Source of the DNA: Candidatus Eiseniibacteriota bacterium
Lineage (GTDB): Bacteria; Eisenbacteria; RBG-16-71-46; CAIMUX01
NCBI GenBank assembly: GCA_029569475.1
Contig: JAKQSZ010000050.1
Location: forward strand, 1-49,047
Length of the DNA stretch: 49,047 nt
Direction of reading: 5' to 3'
The notes under the pieces are model-generated. The model was not told the DNA's origin. It made no database searches and was given only the letters and a program-made list of their open reading frames with translations. A program made the position numbers and the translations under genes. Positions 7,905 to 16,058 of this stretch are shown piece by piece (position 1 is the stretch's first letter; each line of letters opens with the position of its first letter).

Positions 7905-9443
7905 TTGCGGATGACCGATCCTTCCCGGCCCCCGGCTGCAACGGGGGCCGGGCGCGTCCCTCCCGGCGGCCGCGGCGGCCCGATGCCGTGGCCCTTGTCC
8001 CTGATGGTGATCCTGGTCCTGGCGGCGGCGCTCCCGAGTGGGACGCCCGGGACGGCTCGGGCCCAGGAAGAGCCCATCTACACTCCGGTCCTTCTCGAGG
8101 CGGCATTCGAGGACACTCTCAGCGATGGCTCGCTGCCGCTCCGCAACGGCGACACCTTCCACGTCAACGTGCGGCTGGGTCTGGCCCCGGACACCACCAA
8201 GCCGTGGACGCCGGAAGAGCAGGCGCTGCTGGCCGATTCGCTGGAGATCACTCTCGACAGCAGCGAGCTGGATACCGGCTCCGCCGGACCGACGCACATC
8301 GAGCGTCGCGGAGGTGGGTGGTACCGGATCACGCATGCGGTTTCCGCGGACAATCCGAGGCCGGATACCACGGGCATCGCCTTGAAGATCGAGGTGGCGG
8401 CCCGTCCCAAGATCGGCGCGGCGACCCTGCAAGGTCCCCGCCTGCGTGTTTGTCTCTCGAACCACCCCCCGGTGCACCTCACCTCCCGGATCCTCAACCC
8501 CAAGGTCGACATCGACGGGCTTCCCGTGGCCTCCCGCATGGGAGACTCGCTGCGGATCGAGAGCCGTTGGAGCAGCCCCGACGGCCTCCCCCTGCAGGCG
8601 TACCTGGACCTCAGCAATATCGTGAGCGACGAGAACCTCTGGCACTTGCCCATGCAGGCCGCCACTCCCAACGTCTTCTCGGCGCGCGTGCGGCTTCCCC
8701 TCAACGAGGACGTCTACCACCCCGACGGTCCGGGAAAGAAGCTGCTCATCCATTGCTACGAAGGGATTGTCGAGAATGGCATCCTGCATTTGGCGGGTTG
8801 CGGCCGTACCACGGACCAGTCCCTCTCCGTCGACATCGACGTCACCCGGCCGGACACGGCCCTGGTCGCGCTCCGCCTGGACGAGCTGCCCCAGGTGACC
8901 ACCGAGAAGCAGCTCGTGGTCAGCGGGCACGTCAATCCGCAGGAGAGCTTCATCGTGCTGATCCTGCGCAACCGGACTCTCGAGGGCGTCGCCCGGCCCG
9001 ACTCGGCGACCGGCGCCTTCCGGGACACGCTGGAACTCCGGCCCGGACGCAACGAGATCCAGGCCCGGGTCGAGGACCGGTCCAAGAACACGACGCCGCT
9101 GAGCCCGGCCATCGTCGTGACACTCGTCGAAGGAGCCGAACTGGATATCACGGCCCCGTACAGCCGCAGACTCTCGACCAGCGGCAGCCGGTCGCTCATT
9201 GTGCTGCGCCACCCCGACGGGATGATCGACCCGGCCTTGCGGATCTTCAATCTGGAGGGCGACTGCGTCTACCAGGAGTCGGCGCCTGCCGGCCGGCGCA
9301 TGGAAGCCACCTTCCAGTGGGAGGGCGTCACCTCCGATGACGGCCGCCGCCTCCCCCAGGGCTATTACATCGTGCGCGGCGAGTGGACCGAGGCCTCGGG
9401 GGGGAGGAAATCGCTCACCCGAGGCCTGGTGCTGAAAGACTAG
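7905..9443 (+). CDS. Secreted protein with FlgD-like C-terminal domain
   Basis: A 512-aa exported protein of unknown function. A Sec signal peptide is visible (PLSLMVILVLAAALPSGTPG, cleavage probably after TARAQ). The body is beta-rich, with Ig-like stretches such as LVVSGHVNPQESFIVLILRN and NEIQARVEDRSKNTTPLSP, consistent with a secreted sandwich domain. The last 80 residues (LRIFNLEGDCVYQ, TFQWEGVTSDDGRRLPQGYY, SLTRGLVLKD) resemble the FlgD-like Ig domain found at the ends of secreted proteins in FCB-group bacteria. Start: TTG at 7905 lies 9 nt after GGAGG; ATG at 7911 or 7983 are alternatives, the last placing the signal peptide at the very N-terminus. It is followed after 7 nt by a PorV-like barrel gene. 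Confidence 0.7.
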   Translation: MRMTDPSRPPAATGAGRVPPGGRGGPMPWPLSLMVILVLAAALPSGTPGTARAQEEPIYTPVLLEAAFEDTLSDGSLPLRNGDTFHVNVRLGLAPDTTKPWTPEEQALLADSLEITLDSSELDTGSAGPTHIERRGGGWYRITHAVSADNPRPDTTGIALKIEVAARPKIGAATLQGPRLRVCLSNHPPVHLTSRILNPKVDIDGLPVASRMGDSLRIESRWSSPDGLPLQAYLDLSNIVSDENLWHLPMQAATPNVFSARVRLPLNEDVYHPDGPGKKLLIHCYEGIVENGILHLAGCGRTTDQSLSVDIDVTRPDTALVALRLDELPQVTTEKQLVVSGHVNPQESFIVLILRNRTLEGVARPDSATGAFRDTLELRPGRNEIQARVEDRSKNTTPLSPAIVVTLVEGAELDITAPYSRRLSTSGSRSLIVLRHPDGMIDPALRIFNLEGDCVYQESAPAGRRMEATFQWEGVTSDDGRRLPQGYYIVRGEWTEASGGRKSLTRGLVLKD

Positions 9444-9450
9444 GGGCTCC

Positions 9451-10662
9451 ATGAACCACACCACCTGTCCAGGGGTCCGCCCGAGGCCGCAATCCCACGC
9501 GACCGCGGGCGTGCCCGTGCCGGGAGCTTCCGTACGTACCGAGCCCGGTCCGGCCGTAGCGGGAACCGCCTCGGCTCCTTGGCGCCTGATCCGACCTCGA
9601 ACCGCGGCGCTGGCGGCCGGTCTTCCGGCGCGGGCGGGCCGCGCCGCCGGAACGAGCCGGCTGGCCATGGTCCTGACGGGAGCCGTCCTCGGCCTTCTAT
9701 GGCGGGTGGACGCCTGTCCGGCGGCCTCCCCCTGGACCGGAGCGTTCCCGCGCCTGGAAGTGAGCGCGCGAGGGCTTGCTCTCGGGGGAACGCCGGCGGC
9801 CGCCGCCGAGGGAAGTGAGTCGGTGCTCTGGAACCCGGCCGGGCTGCTGAGCCTGGAACGCCGGGAGCTGACCTTTACCTACGCCGACCTTTTCGGTCTC
9901 GGGCTGGTCGACCACTCCGTGGTCCAGTTCGGGTGGCCCTTTCTGCGCACCAGGATCCGATGGGATGGAGACCACTTCGTGAAGGAGCGGCTTCCGGCCC
10001 CGGCCCACCATGCCATCGGCATTGCCTTCTCCAGCGTGCGAGCGGAGGTCGGGGAAGAAGACTCGTACAGCGAAAGCCAGCTCGCCCTGGCCCTTGCCTG
10101 GCGCATGTTCTGGGGCCTGCGCTCGGGCCTGACCTACCGCTATCTCACGGCCGACGCCGACGTCGGCTCGGCCGGCGGCCACGGCCATGGCGTCGACTTC
10201 GGCATGCTCAGGGAGGTCGGCCCGGTGGACCTGGGCTTCTCGGCCACCAATCTGGTCTCATCGATGACCTTTGATCCCGAACCCGAGTCCGATGGAGTCG
10301 AGGTTCCTGACCGAAACGACCCGATCCCCCGCCGCTGGGAGGCCGGCCTCGCGTTCCGGCCGCTCGCCGGCCGTCCGTTCGGATGGGAGGGTGGAGAAAA
10401 CCTCCGCTGGTTCGCCGGAGCACTCTGGTCCGGTGACGGGTTCGAGACTTCGCAGTACTCCACCGGAGGCGAGTTCGCCGTTCTGCCGGAGTGCACCGTA
10501 CGCGGCGCCGCGCGCCGGCGTCACGATGTCCTGGGGTGGCGCTGGGAGTGGGGCGCCGGTCTTGGCGTCCGCGTGGGCGAGCTCCGCTTCGACTACGGCG
10601 TGACCGACAGCGCCCACGACCTGGGCACGACGCATCGCTGGGGCGCGGGCATCGCGCTCTAG
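9451..10662 (+). CDS. PorV/UPF0164-like outer-membrane beta-barrel protein
   Basis: A 403-aa ORF (about 330 aa if the start is the ATG at 9667) ending in an outer-membrane barrel. Segment ARGLALGGTPAAAAEGSESV followed by LWNPAGLLSL is the PorV/PorQ and FadL-like hallmark (small-residue run, then NPAG). Alternating strands follow (LTFTYADLFGLGLVDHSVVQ, GIAFSSVRAEVGEEDSYSES, ALAWRMFWGLRSGLTYRYLT) and the end is HRWGAGIAL. A hydrophobic signal, MVLTGAVLGLLWRVDA, begins at residue 73; the 72 residues before it are Arg/Ala/Gly-rich with no visible function, so 9667 may be the true start, though it has no clear ribosome-binding site. Transcribed with the preceding secreted gene. Confidence 0.72.
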   Translation: MNHTTCPGVRPRPQSHATAGVPVPGASVRTEPGPAVAGTASAPWRLIRPRTAALAAGLPARAGRAAGTSRLAMVLTGAVLGLLWRVDACPAASPWTGAFPRLEVSARGLALGGTPAAAAEGSESVLWNPAGLLSLERRELTFTYADLFGLGLVDHSVVQFGWPFLRTRIRWDGDHFVKERLPAPAHHAIGIAFSSVRAEVGEEDSYSESQLALALAWRMFWGLRSGLTYRYLTADADVGSAGGHGHGVDFGMLREVGPVDLGFSATNLVSSMTFDPEPESDGVEVPDRNDPIPRRWEAGLAFRPLAGRPFGWEGGENLRWFAGALWSGDGFETSQYSTGGEFAVLPECTVRGAARRRHDVLGWRWEWGAGLGVRVGELRFDYGVTDSAHDLGTTHRWGAGIAL

Positions 10663-10712
10663 GCCCGGCGGGCCCGCGGGCCACCCGTCCATGGCTCGCC
10701 GCGCGGGAATAC

Positions 10713-10742
10713 TTGCCGGACGCGGCGGCCGCCCGCTATATT
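10713..10742 (+). promoter_or_regulatory. Probable speA promoter
   Basis: TTGCCG, 18-bp spacer, TATATT (10737-10742). The -10 box is good and stands out in GC-rich surroundings; it would give a leader of about 135 nt before speA. I see no recognisable riboswitch in the leader. Confidence 0.5.
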
Positions 10743-10883
10743 CCCGTCTTGTCTGTCCGGCGCGGCGACGGTCAAGAGCCGTCCGTTCCGGAGCCCGTCG
10801 CCATCCGGCCGTCCGCGGCCGTCGACACACGAGGTCGCCTGAGCCGCCGGACCGTCACGCGGCGCGGAGGAGAGATTTCACCG

Positions 10884-12779
10884 ATGGAGAGCGCGTTCAA
10901 GACCCCCATCCCCGGCATCTATGGGATCCAGAACTGGGGAAACGGCTACTTCGACGTCAACGCCGCGGGCCATCTGGTGGTCAAGCCCTCCCGCAGCGGC
11001 GCCGGAGTCGATGTCTTCGAGGTCGTCGAGGACCTGAGGCGCCGGCGGATGCAGACGCCGATTCTCCTGCGTTTTCCGCAGATCCTCGACAGCCAGGTCC
11101 GGGCCTTGTCCCAGGCCTTCCAGAACGCCATCTCCGAGTTCCACTACGGGGCTGGATACCAGGGCGTGTTTCCCATGAAAGTGAACCACCGGCGTGAGGT
11201 GGTCGAAGAGCTCCTTCGTGTCGGGAGCAAGCACAACCTCGGCTTGGAGGTGGGCAGCAAGGCCGAGTTGTATGTTGGCCTCTCCCTCGAGCAAGCGCGC
11301 GAATCGCTCCTCATCTGCAACGGCTTCAAGGACGAGGAGTTCATCGAGATGGCCTTCTGGGCGGAGTCGATGGGCAAGCGCGTAGTCGTGGTGGTGGAGC
11401 AGATCCGCGAGGTGCATTCCTACGTCCGCCTCGCGGAGAGCACCGGGATCCGTCCGATGATCGGCTTGCGCGGGAGGCTCTACTCCAAGGGCAGCGGCAA
11501 GTGGGAGGAGTCGGGAGGCGAGACCTCCAAGTTCGGCCTGACCACCGTTGAACTCCTGGAGTGTTACCGCGTGCTCTCCGAGGCCGGCCTGCTCGATCGG
11601 CTCCGCATGCTCCACTTCCATATCGGATCGCAGATCACCGACATCCGCAAGATCAAGACCGCCGTGAAGGAGGCCTCCCGCGTCTACGCGAAGTTCCGCC
11701 ACATGAAGGCGCCGGTCGACTTCCTCAACGTGGGGGGCGGCCTGGGGATCGACTATGACGGCAGCAAGACGCCTTCGGACTCCAGCGCCAACTACACGAT
11801 CCAGGAGTTCGCGAACGACGTCGTCTATACAATCGCCGAGATCTGCGACAACGAGAACGTGACCGTGCCGACGATCGTGTCGGAGAGCGGCCGGGCCCTC
11901 ACCGTCTATCACTCTCTGCTCGTCACGACGGCGGTGAACCGGACCGAGAGCGCCGCACCGGCCGCCGATCCGGCCTCGCCCACCAAATCCTCGGCTCTCC
12001 TGGAGATGCGGGAGATCTCGCGTGACATCTCGGTGAAGAACTTCCGCGAGTACTTCCACGACGCGCTGCAGCAAAGGGAAGAGCTCTTCACGCTCTTCGA
12101 CCTCGGCTATCTCGGACTGGGGGAGAGAGCACAGGGAGAGGCCCTCTTCCAGGAGATCTGCGAGAAGGCGCTCCGTTTTGCCAAGCAGACCAGCTATGTC
12201 TCGGATGAGTTCGAGCTTCTGGAAAAGGCCCTGCGCAAGAAGTATCTGACGAACTTCTCGGTGTTCCAGTCCGTGCCCGACTCCTGGACCATCCGGCAGC
12301 TCTTCCCGGTCCTGCCGATTCATCGACTCAACGAGTATCCGACGGAGTACGGGATCCTGATCGATCTGACCTGCGACTCCGACGGCCAGCTCGACAGCTT
12401 CGTGGACGTCAAGGACATCAAGGAGATCCTGGAACTCCACCCCACGACCAACGGAGGCCCCTACTACATCGGGGTCTGCCTGCTGGGCGCCTACCAGGAC
12501 GTGATGGGGGACTTCCACAACCTCTTCGGCATCGTCAACGAGGCTCACGTCGTCGTAGACGAGCAGGGCCGGTACCACATCCAGAAGCTGGTTCCCGGAA
12601 GCACCGTCAAGGAAATGGTCGAGACCGCCGGTTACGGGATTGAAGAGCTGCAGGACCGATTTCGAGCTCGTCTCAAGGAGGCGCAGGTGGCGGGACGGCT
12701 GAGCGCCGAACAGGCCGCCGGGCTCCTGGAGGCCTACCTCGGCCGTGCCGCGGCGCCGACCTATCTCAGCGTCGGATGA
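10884..12779 (+). CDS. speA: Biosynthetic arginine decarboxylase
   Basis: A 631-aa PLP-dependent fold-III enzyme turning arginine into agmatine, the first step of the agmatine route to putrescine. Features in order: the opening FKTPIPGIYGIQNWGNGYFD; the PLP lysine in GVFPMKVNHRREV (Lys99); GLEVGSKAELYVGL; LRMLHFHIGSQITDIRKIKT; FLNVGGGLGIDYDGSKT (phosphate loop); IVSESGRALTVYHSLLV; and the C-terminal part with FPVLPIHRLNEYPTEYGIL, LTCDSDGQLDSFVD and YYIGVCLLGAYQDVMGDFHN. Length and order match bacterial SpeA. The ATG at 10884 has GGAGGAGA upstream and begins the conserved N-terminus. Monocistronic, with its own promoter and terminator; no agmatinase or agmatine deiminase gene is nearby. Confidence 0.95.
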   Translation: MESAFKTPIPGIYGIQNWGNGYFDVNAAGHLVVKPSRSGAGVDVFEVVEDLRRRRMQTPILLRFPQILDSQVRALSQAFQNAISEFHYGAGYQGVFPMKVNHRREVVEELLRVGSKHNLGLEVGSKAELYVGLSLEQARESLLICNGFKDEEFIEMAFWAESMGKRVVVVVEQIREVHSYVRLAESTGIRPMIGLRGRLYSKGSGKWEESGGETSKFGLTTVELLECYRVLSEAGLLDRLRMLHFHIGSQITDIRKIKTAVKEASRVYAKFRHMKAPVDFLNVGGGLGIDYDGSKTPSDSSANYTIQEFANDVVYTIAEICDNENVTVPTIVSESGRALTVYHSLLVTTAVNRTESAAPAADPASPTKSSALLEMREISRDISVKNFREYFHDALQQREELFTLFDLGYLGLGERAQGEALFQEICEKALRFAKQTSYVSDEFELLEKALRKKYLTNFSVFQSVPDSWTIRQLFPVLPIHRLNEYPTEYGILIDLTCDSDGQLDSFVDVKDIKEILELHPTTNGGPYYIGVCLLGAYQDVMGDFHNLFGIVNEAHVVVDEQGRYHIQKLVPGSTVKEMVETAGYGIEELQDRFRARLKEAQVAGRLSAEQAAGLLEAYLGRAAAPTYLSVG

Positions 12780-12783
12780 TGAT

Positions 12784-12904
12784 CCACCCGCCTCGGGTGG
12801 AACCAGACGGCGCCTGCGCCGTATAGAGGCGCGAAGGCGCGGTTCCAAGAATCGACCTCTCGCTGCGGGAAAGGCCTCGGAAGACTCCGAGGCCTTTGCT
12901 TTTC
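12784..12904 (+). terminator. speA intrinsic terminator preceded by smaller hairpins
   Basis: The terminator proper is a perfect 12-bp stem, 12870-12881 pairing with 12886-12897, loop AGAC, followed by GCTTTTC. The stem core is GGCCTCGGA/TCCGAGGCC flanked by AAA/TTT. Just after the stop codon a 7-bp hairpin with a 3-nt loop lies at 12784-12800 (CCACCCG/CGGGTGG), then GGCGC/GCGCC pairs near 12810. Confidence 0.82.
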
Positions 12905-13648
12905 TGGTTCAGCGTCTCGGCTCAATCTCCAAAGTGGGTCGCCTCCACGTCGATCGCGGAAAGCGGGAAGCACGCCGCGGGAGAAGAGACCACGGGAAGG
13001 AGGCCAGCGCGACCAGCGGCCCCCAAGAAGAGACCCCCGGCGCAAAGCCGAGGGCCTCTAGGGAAGGGCCGCGGGCCCCAGGGCCGATCACCAAACCCAC
13101 CACTCCCCGACAAGGGGCGCCAGGTGAACCTGGAGTCACGACGCAACTGCAGGCGTGCAGCCTCCGCAAACAGACCGGAAGCGTGCCGACTGCGGTGGCA
13201 ACCTCGGGACCCGACCTGCACCAGGCCCCGGTTGCTTCTCTGCCGGGGTTGGGAAACAGACCGCAACCGGCACGCCGTCCGGATGCCATCCTGCCAGCAG
13301 CCACCGTGCCAGAATCTCGAGGTGATCCCACAGCCTCCGTTGGTCTCCAACCCCTTGGGAGAAGGGCACTTGCTCCGTGCGGGAGCATCACAGGGAGGGC
13401 CGCGGAACCCGGTGAGTTTTCAAACCCGGGACATTGGTCCCCAGGCGGAGCGAATCATGGGCTAAACTTGTATAAAATAAGGCGTTATGGCTGATTACGA
13501 AGGTTCCACCACAGTGGGTACCCCGGCTCGAGGAGGCCCGCGGGGCGGGAAAACGCGGCCGGCCGGTCCTTGTTCGGACCGGCCGTTCCTATCAGATCCA
13601 GCGCGCCTGGTCAGGCGCGACGCGAATCATGGTTCGCGCGAGGAAGCG
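12905..13648. other. Long gene-free stretch with hairpins and an AT-rich island
   Basis: About 740 nt without a convincing protein gene. Open frames exist in several frames, but none has a good start or protein-like composition. It contains several short hairpins (13226-13231 with 13243-13248; GCTCC/GGAGC near 13370-13386; CCAGGT/ACCTGG near 13120), a 10-bp direct repeat AAACAGACCG (13168-13177 and 13254-13263) in similar surroundings, and one sharp AT-rich patch at 13463-13487 (TTGTATAAAATAAGG), which could be a promoter on either strand. A 60-codon frame starts at ATG 13487 (opening MADYEGSTTVGTPARGG) but turns Arg/Pro-rich. The stretch may encode a structured RNA or be decayed sequence. 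Confidence 0.4.
13551..13585 (-). terminator. Probable terminator of the FadL-like gene
   Basis: A perfect 10-bp stem (13560-13569 with 13576-13585, CGGCCGGTCC/GGACCGGCCG), loop TTGTTC. On the minus strand it lies 64 nt beyond the stop at 13649, and TTTT follows about 5 nt after the stem. The T run is short, so termination may be partial. Confidence 0.5.
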
Positions 13649-15172
13649 CTAGAAAGCGTAGGTGCCTGACAAGCGTAGCCGGTTCACGGCACGCTCAACG
13701 GTCACCATGCGCGGCCCGGCATCGCCTTCCTCGCTGTCGGGGTCCGTCAGCGGATCCGATGGAGAATCCAAGAACCAGCGGCGCTCGTCGAAACGCCAGG
13801 TCTCCCAACCAAAGTCGTAACGAATCCCCGCGGTCGTGAGCGATACCCCGAAGGAGTACGCGGTCGGCTCGATCTTCTCGCCGTGATAGGAGAAGTCCAC
13901 CCCGGGAGCCGTCGTGTCGGCCGGCGAGATCTCTCGGAAGGAAGACACGGAGGTCCGGAGCCCGGCACGCACGAACCAGTCACCCCAGCTCGGGCGGAAG
14001 AGAAGGTACTCGGCGCCGAGGTGGAGGCTGCCCGCGTCGATGAGCGGCAGCACACCCTTCTCCGTCACTTCCGCCCGGCCGCCCCCCGGGCGATGAGTCA
14101 ATTCCAGGTCCGACCAGGCCCGGCTTTCGTACGCGCCTGCCAGAGCCAGGCGGCTGAGTGGTCGCACTTCGAGGCCCAGACCGTAGAAGGGAGGAATCTT
14201 CATGTCGTGATCGGCCACCTTCGCCAGGGCGATGACGACGATGTATCCGGTATCGCCGAGCCGCGGCAACGACTCCATGGTGAACTCCCCACCATCGACG
14301 TCAACGCTGTAGCCGGGCGTGTACTGAGCCGAGAACATGACCCGTTTCCCGGGAGTCTGCAGCCGGAGCCCCAGGTCCGTGGAGATGCCCGAGTAGCGGT
14401 AGTGGAAGCTGCCATTACCCTCCAGAACGGCGCCACCGGTCGCGATTCGCTGGTGGAGCCCCATTCGGAGGTGGCCCCGCAGGATATTGAGGTTCGCGCC
14501 GATGGAGACCCCGGGCATCACCTCGGCGGCAAGGGTCGGGGTGTATGCCTCCAGCGCGCCTTCCTCCGTGCGCTCGAAGGCCATGACGATCGGCAGGCTG
14601 TTGAGCACATCAGTTTGCAGTTCGGCGACCAGGTCCTCGGGCATCTGCGTGTCGACATAGCGCCGCCAGCTCAGCGCACCGGCGAGTTTGAAGTTCCCCT
14701 GGCGCCAAAGGGGCATGCTGCCGCCGATGAAGCCCGCCCGAATGCCCCCCTTCAATTTCGCTTCGTAGGAGCCGATCCGCAGTTCCCCCGTCTCCGGGAA
14801 GTCCAACGTGTCCGGATAGTCGGGCACATTGGAAGACGAGGTGGTGGCGAATCCGTCCACCGCGAAGGCGGCGTGATCCAGGGCGGTAATCCCCGCGGGG
14901 TTCCATCCAACTGCGATCGGCCCCTCCGCCCGCGCGGCATACGCGCCCCCCATACCCATGGCGTCACCACCCGGCCGGGTGCCCTGGTCGTCAAACGGAC
15001 GGTAGATGAGCCCGGGAAGGATCTCACGCATGTCATCGAGCCAGATGGTTCCCACATCAACGTATCGGATCTCCCATTCGGTCTGGGCGGACGCGGGGAG
15101 GACCCCGAAGCTCGCGACCATCAGCGCGCCAGCCAGAACCTGGCGGAAGACCATCCCTTCGTGAACCCGCAT
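13649..15172 (-). CDS. FadL/OmpP1-like outer-membrane beta-barrel protein
   Basis: A 507-aa outer-membrane protein with signal peptide (FRQVLAGALMVASFGVLPAS, cut after ASA). After it comes GGDAMGMGGAYAARAEGPI and AVGWNPAGITALDH, the same glycine run plus NPAG motif seen in FadL-type and PorV-type barrels. Many alternating strands follow (MKIPPFYGLGLEVRPLSRLA, GSLHLGAEYLLFRPSWGDWF, AGIRYDFGWETWRFDERRWF), and the last residue is Phe in RLRLSGTYAF, the classical BAM recognition ending. FadL relatives take up hydrophobic compounds, but no substrate can be assigned. Start ATG 15172 has a G-rich (GGGGGG) ribosome site; ATG 15154 is possible. It lies 12 nt after a lipoprotein gene and forms an operon with it. 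Confidence 0.75.
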   Translation of the reverse strand: MRVHEGMVFRQVLAGALMVASFGVLPASAQTEWEIRYVDVGTIWLDDMREILPGLIYRPFDDQGTRPGGDAMGMGGAYAARAEGPIAVGWNPAGITALDHAAFAVDGFATTSSSNVPDYPDTLDFPETGELRIGSYEAKLKGGIRAGFIGGSMPLWRQGNFKLAGALSWRRYVDTQMPEDLVAELQTDVLNSLPIVMAFERTEEGALEAYTPTLAAEVMPGVSIGANLNILRGHLRMGLHQRIATGGAVLEGNGSFHYRYSGISTDLGLRLQTPGKRVMFSAQYTPGYSVDVDGGEFTMESLPRLGDTGYIVVIALAKVADHDMKIPPFYGLGLEVRPLSRLALAGAYESRAWSDLELTHRPGGGRAEVTEKGVLPLIDAGSLHLGAEYLLFRPSWGDWFVRAGLRTSVSSFREISPADTTAPGVDFSYHGEKIEPTAYSFGVSLTTAGIRYDFGWETWRFDERRWFLDSPSDPLTDPDSEEGDAGPRMVTVERAVNRLRLSGTYAF

Positions 15173-15184
15173 GCGCGCCCCCCC

Positions 15185-15664
15185 TTACGATCGTTCGCCC
15201 AGCAGCGCCAGCACGATCGCGCCGCCGTAGGTCCAGAATGCCGTCCGGCGGACGGTCTTGCCGGTATCGAAGCGAATCAGCTCGACCTTCGAAATATCGC
15301 TCCGGAGGAGGTTGACATCCTCTCCGGGCGGGCCGACCTGCATGCGAGCGTCAGACAGCCGCGCCACGGTCGGCGCGTAGGAGTCGGCCTGATCGATCAG
15401 GTTGAGGTCGGTGAGCCGGATGGCGTCCTCGGTCACCGAGTTGACGCGGGCCCGATAGAGGGCGCCGCTCCGCCGGAAGTCCACGGTTCGCCCCGGTGCG
15501 ATCTTCCCCTGGACCGTGCTGCCGTCAGCCATCGTCAGGAGGATGTTCTGCTGCGCCTCGAACTGCCCGCTCTCGAGAGGGACACGCTTCGCGCACCCCG
15601 TGAAAGCCAGGGCAGCGATGCACAACCCGGCTGCCAGCAGCCGGAGCACGGAATCTGGTTTCAT
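15185..15664 (-). CDS. Small lipoprotein upstream of the barrel gene
   Basis: A 159-aa lipoprotein: signal LRLLAAGLCIAALAFTGC with the Cys as the expected lipidation site. The mature part has a small beta-rich domain (NILLTMADGSTVQGKIAPGR, FRRSGALYRARVNSVTEDAI), which looks SH3- or Sm-like, a segment with RSDISKVELIRF, and a C-terminal hydrophobic stretch FWTYGGAIVLALLG. Function unknown. Start ATG 15664 is preceded by GAGGT. Promoter at 15828-15856. Cotranscription with the barrel gene suggests that it helps that barrel or sits on it. Confidence 0.7.
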   Translation of the reverse strand: MKPDSVLRLLAAGLCIAALAFTGCAKRVPLESGQFEAQQNILLTMADGSTVQGKIAPGRTVDFRRSGALYRARVNSVTEDAIRLTDLNLIDQADSYAPTVARLSDARMQVGPPGEDVNLLRSDISKVELIRFDTGKTVRRTAFWTYGGAIVLALLGERS

Positions 15665-16058
15665 GGATGAACCTCGGTTGACTGATACGGGGAATGCGCG
15701 GAACGCAGAGAATGCGCGGCAGGTATGAAGAATAGTGACACGACGGGCTCTGTGCTCCCCACGACCCTGACCTCCACCGACCCGAGAACCCCGCCCGGCC
15801 GGTCTCGCCAACTTCCCAGGCGCCGTCACTATAGGTAAGCGTCAGATCACCGTCAAGAGCCGGGGTCGGCACCGGCGCGAAGTACCCAGCCGGGCCATGG
15901 CATCCCGACGGCAGGCCATCGCGATCCAAGGGGAGCCCGGGACGCGGGACGTGGTCCGGGGCGACTCAGCCCTTCCGGCCGCCCCCGGACACCTGTTCGC
16001 ACGCTTGACCGACTCGTTTCACCAGACCGCCCGGCGACCGGCGCCGGATCGGGGTCCA
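15665..16058. other. Intergenic region with promoter of the 13.6-15.7 kb operon
   Basis: Nearly 400 nt between the HD-GYP stop and the lipoprotein start, both minus strand. It contains a strong promoter (15828-15856) and a leader of about 155 nt. The leader has a 10-bp direct repeat GAATGCGCGG (plus 15692-15701 and 15710-15719, period 18). I see no gene and no clear terminator for the HD-GYP gene. Confidence 0.5.
15828..15856 (-). promoter_or_regulatory. Promoter of lipoprotein/FadL-like operon
   Basis: On the minus strand TTGACG, 17-bp spacer, TATAGT: five of six -35 and five of six -10 bases at the ideal distance. Transcription would start near 15821. Confidence 0.66.

Noticed and set aside
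7905..9443. 450-codon alternative plus frame (7988-9340) in the secreted protein gene
   Set aside because: Composition is Arg/Gly/Pro/His-rich without signal peptide or domain pattern; the 512-codon frame has both.
12841..12857. GGTTCCAAGAATCGACC, resembling a tRNA T-arm
   Set aside because: No 5-bp T-stem with a 7-nt loop, no acceptor stem or anticodon arm can be drawn around it.
12909..13391. Open frame of 160 codons on the minus strand in the gene-free block, and the overlapping 142-codon frame
   Set aside because: Several frames are open at once, as is usual at this G/C content. No ribosome site, no recognisable motif, and composition is Arg/Gly/Pro/Ser-rich.
12745..13494. 249-codon plus-strand frame running out of speA
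   Set aside because: It overlaps the end of speA in another frame, crosses the strong speA terminator and has no protein-like features.
13487..13669. 60-codon frame after the AT-rich island (MADYEGSTTVGTPARGG...)
   Set aside because: The start looks plausible, with AAGG 4 nt upstream, but it soon becomes Arg/Pro-rich and runs through the terminator hairpin and the end of the opposite gene. Kept only as part of the gene-free block note.
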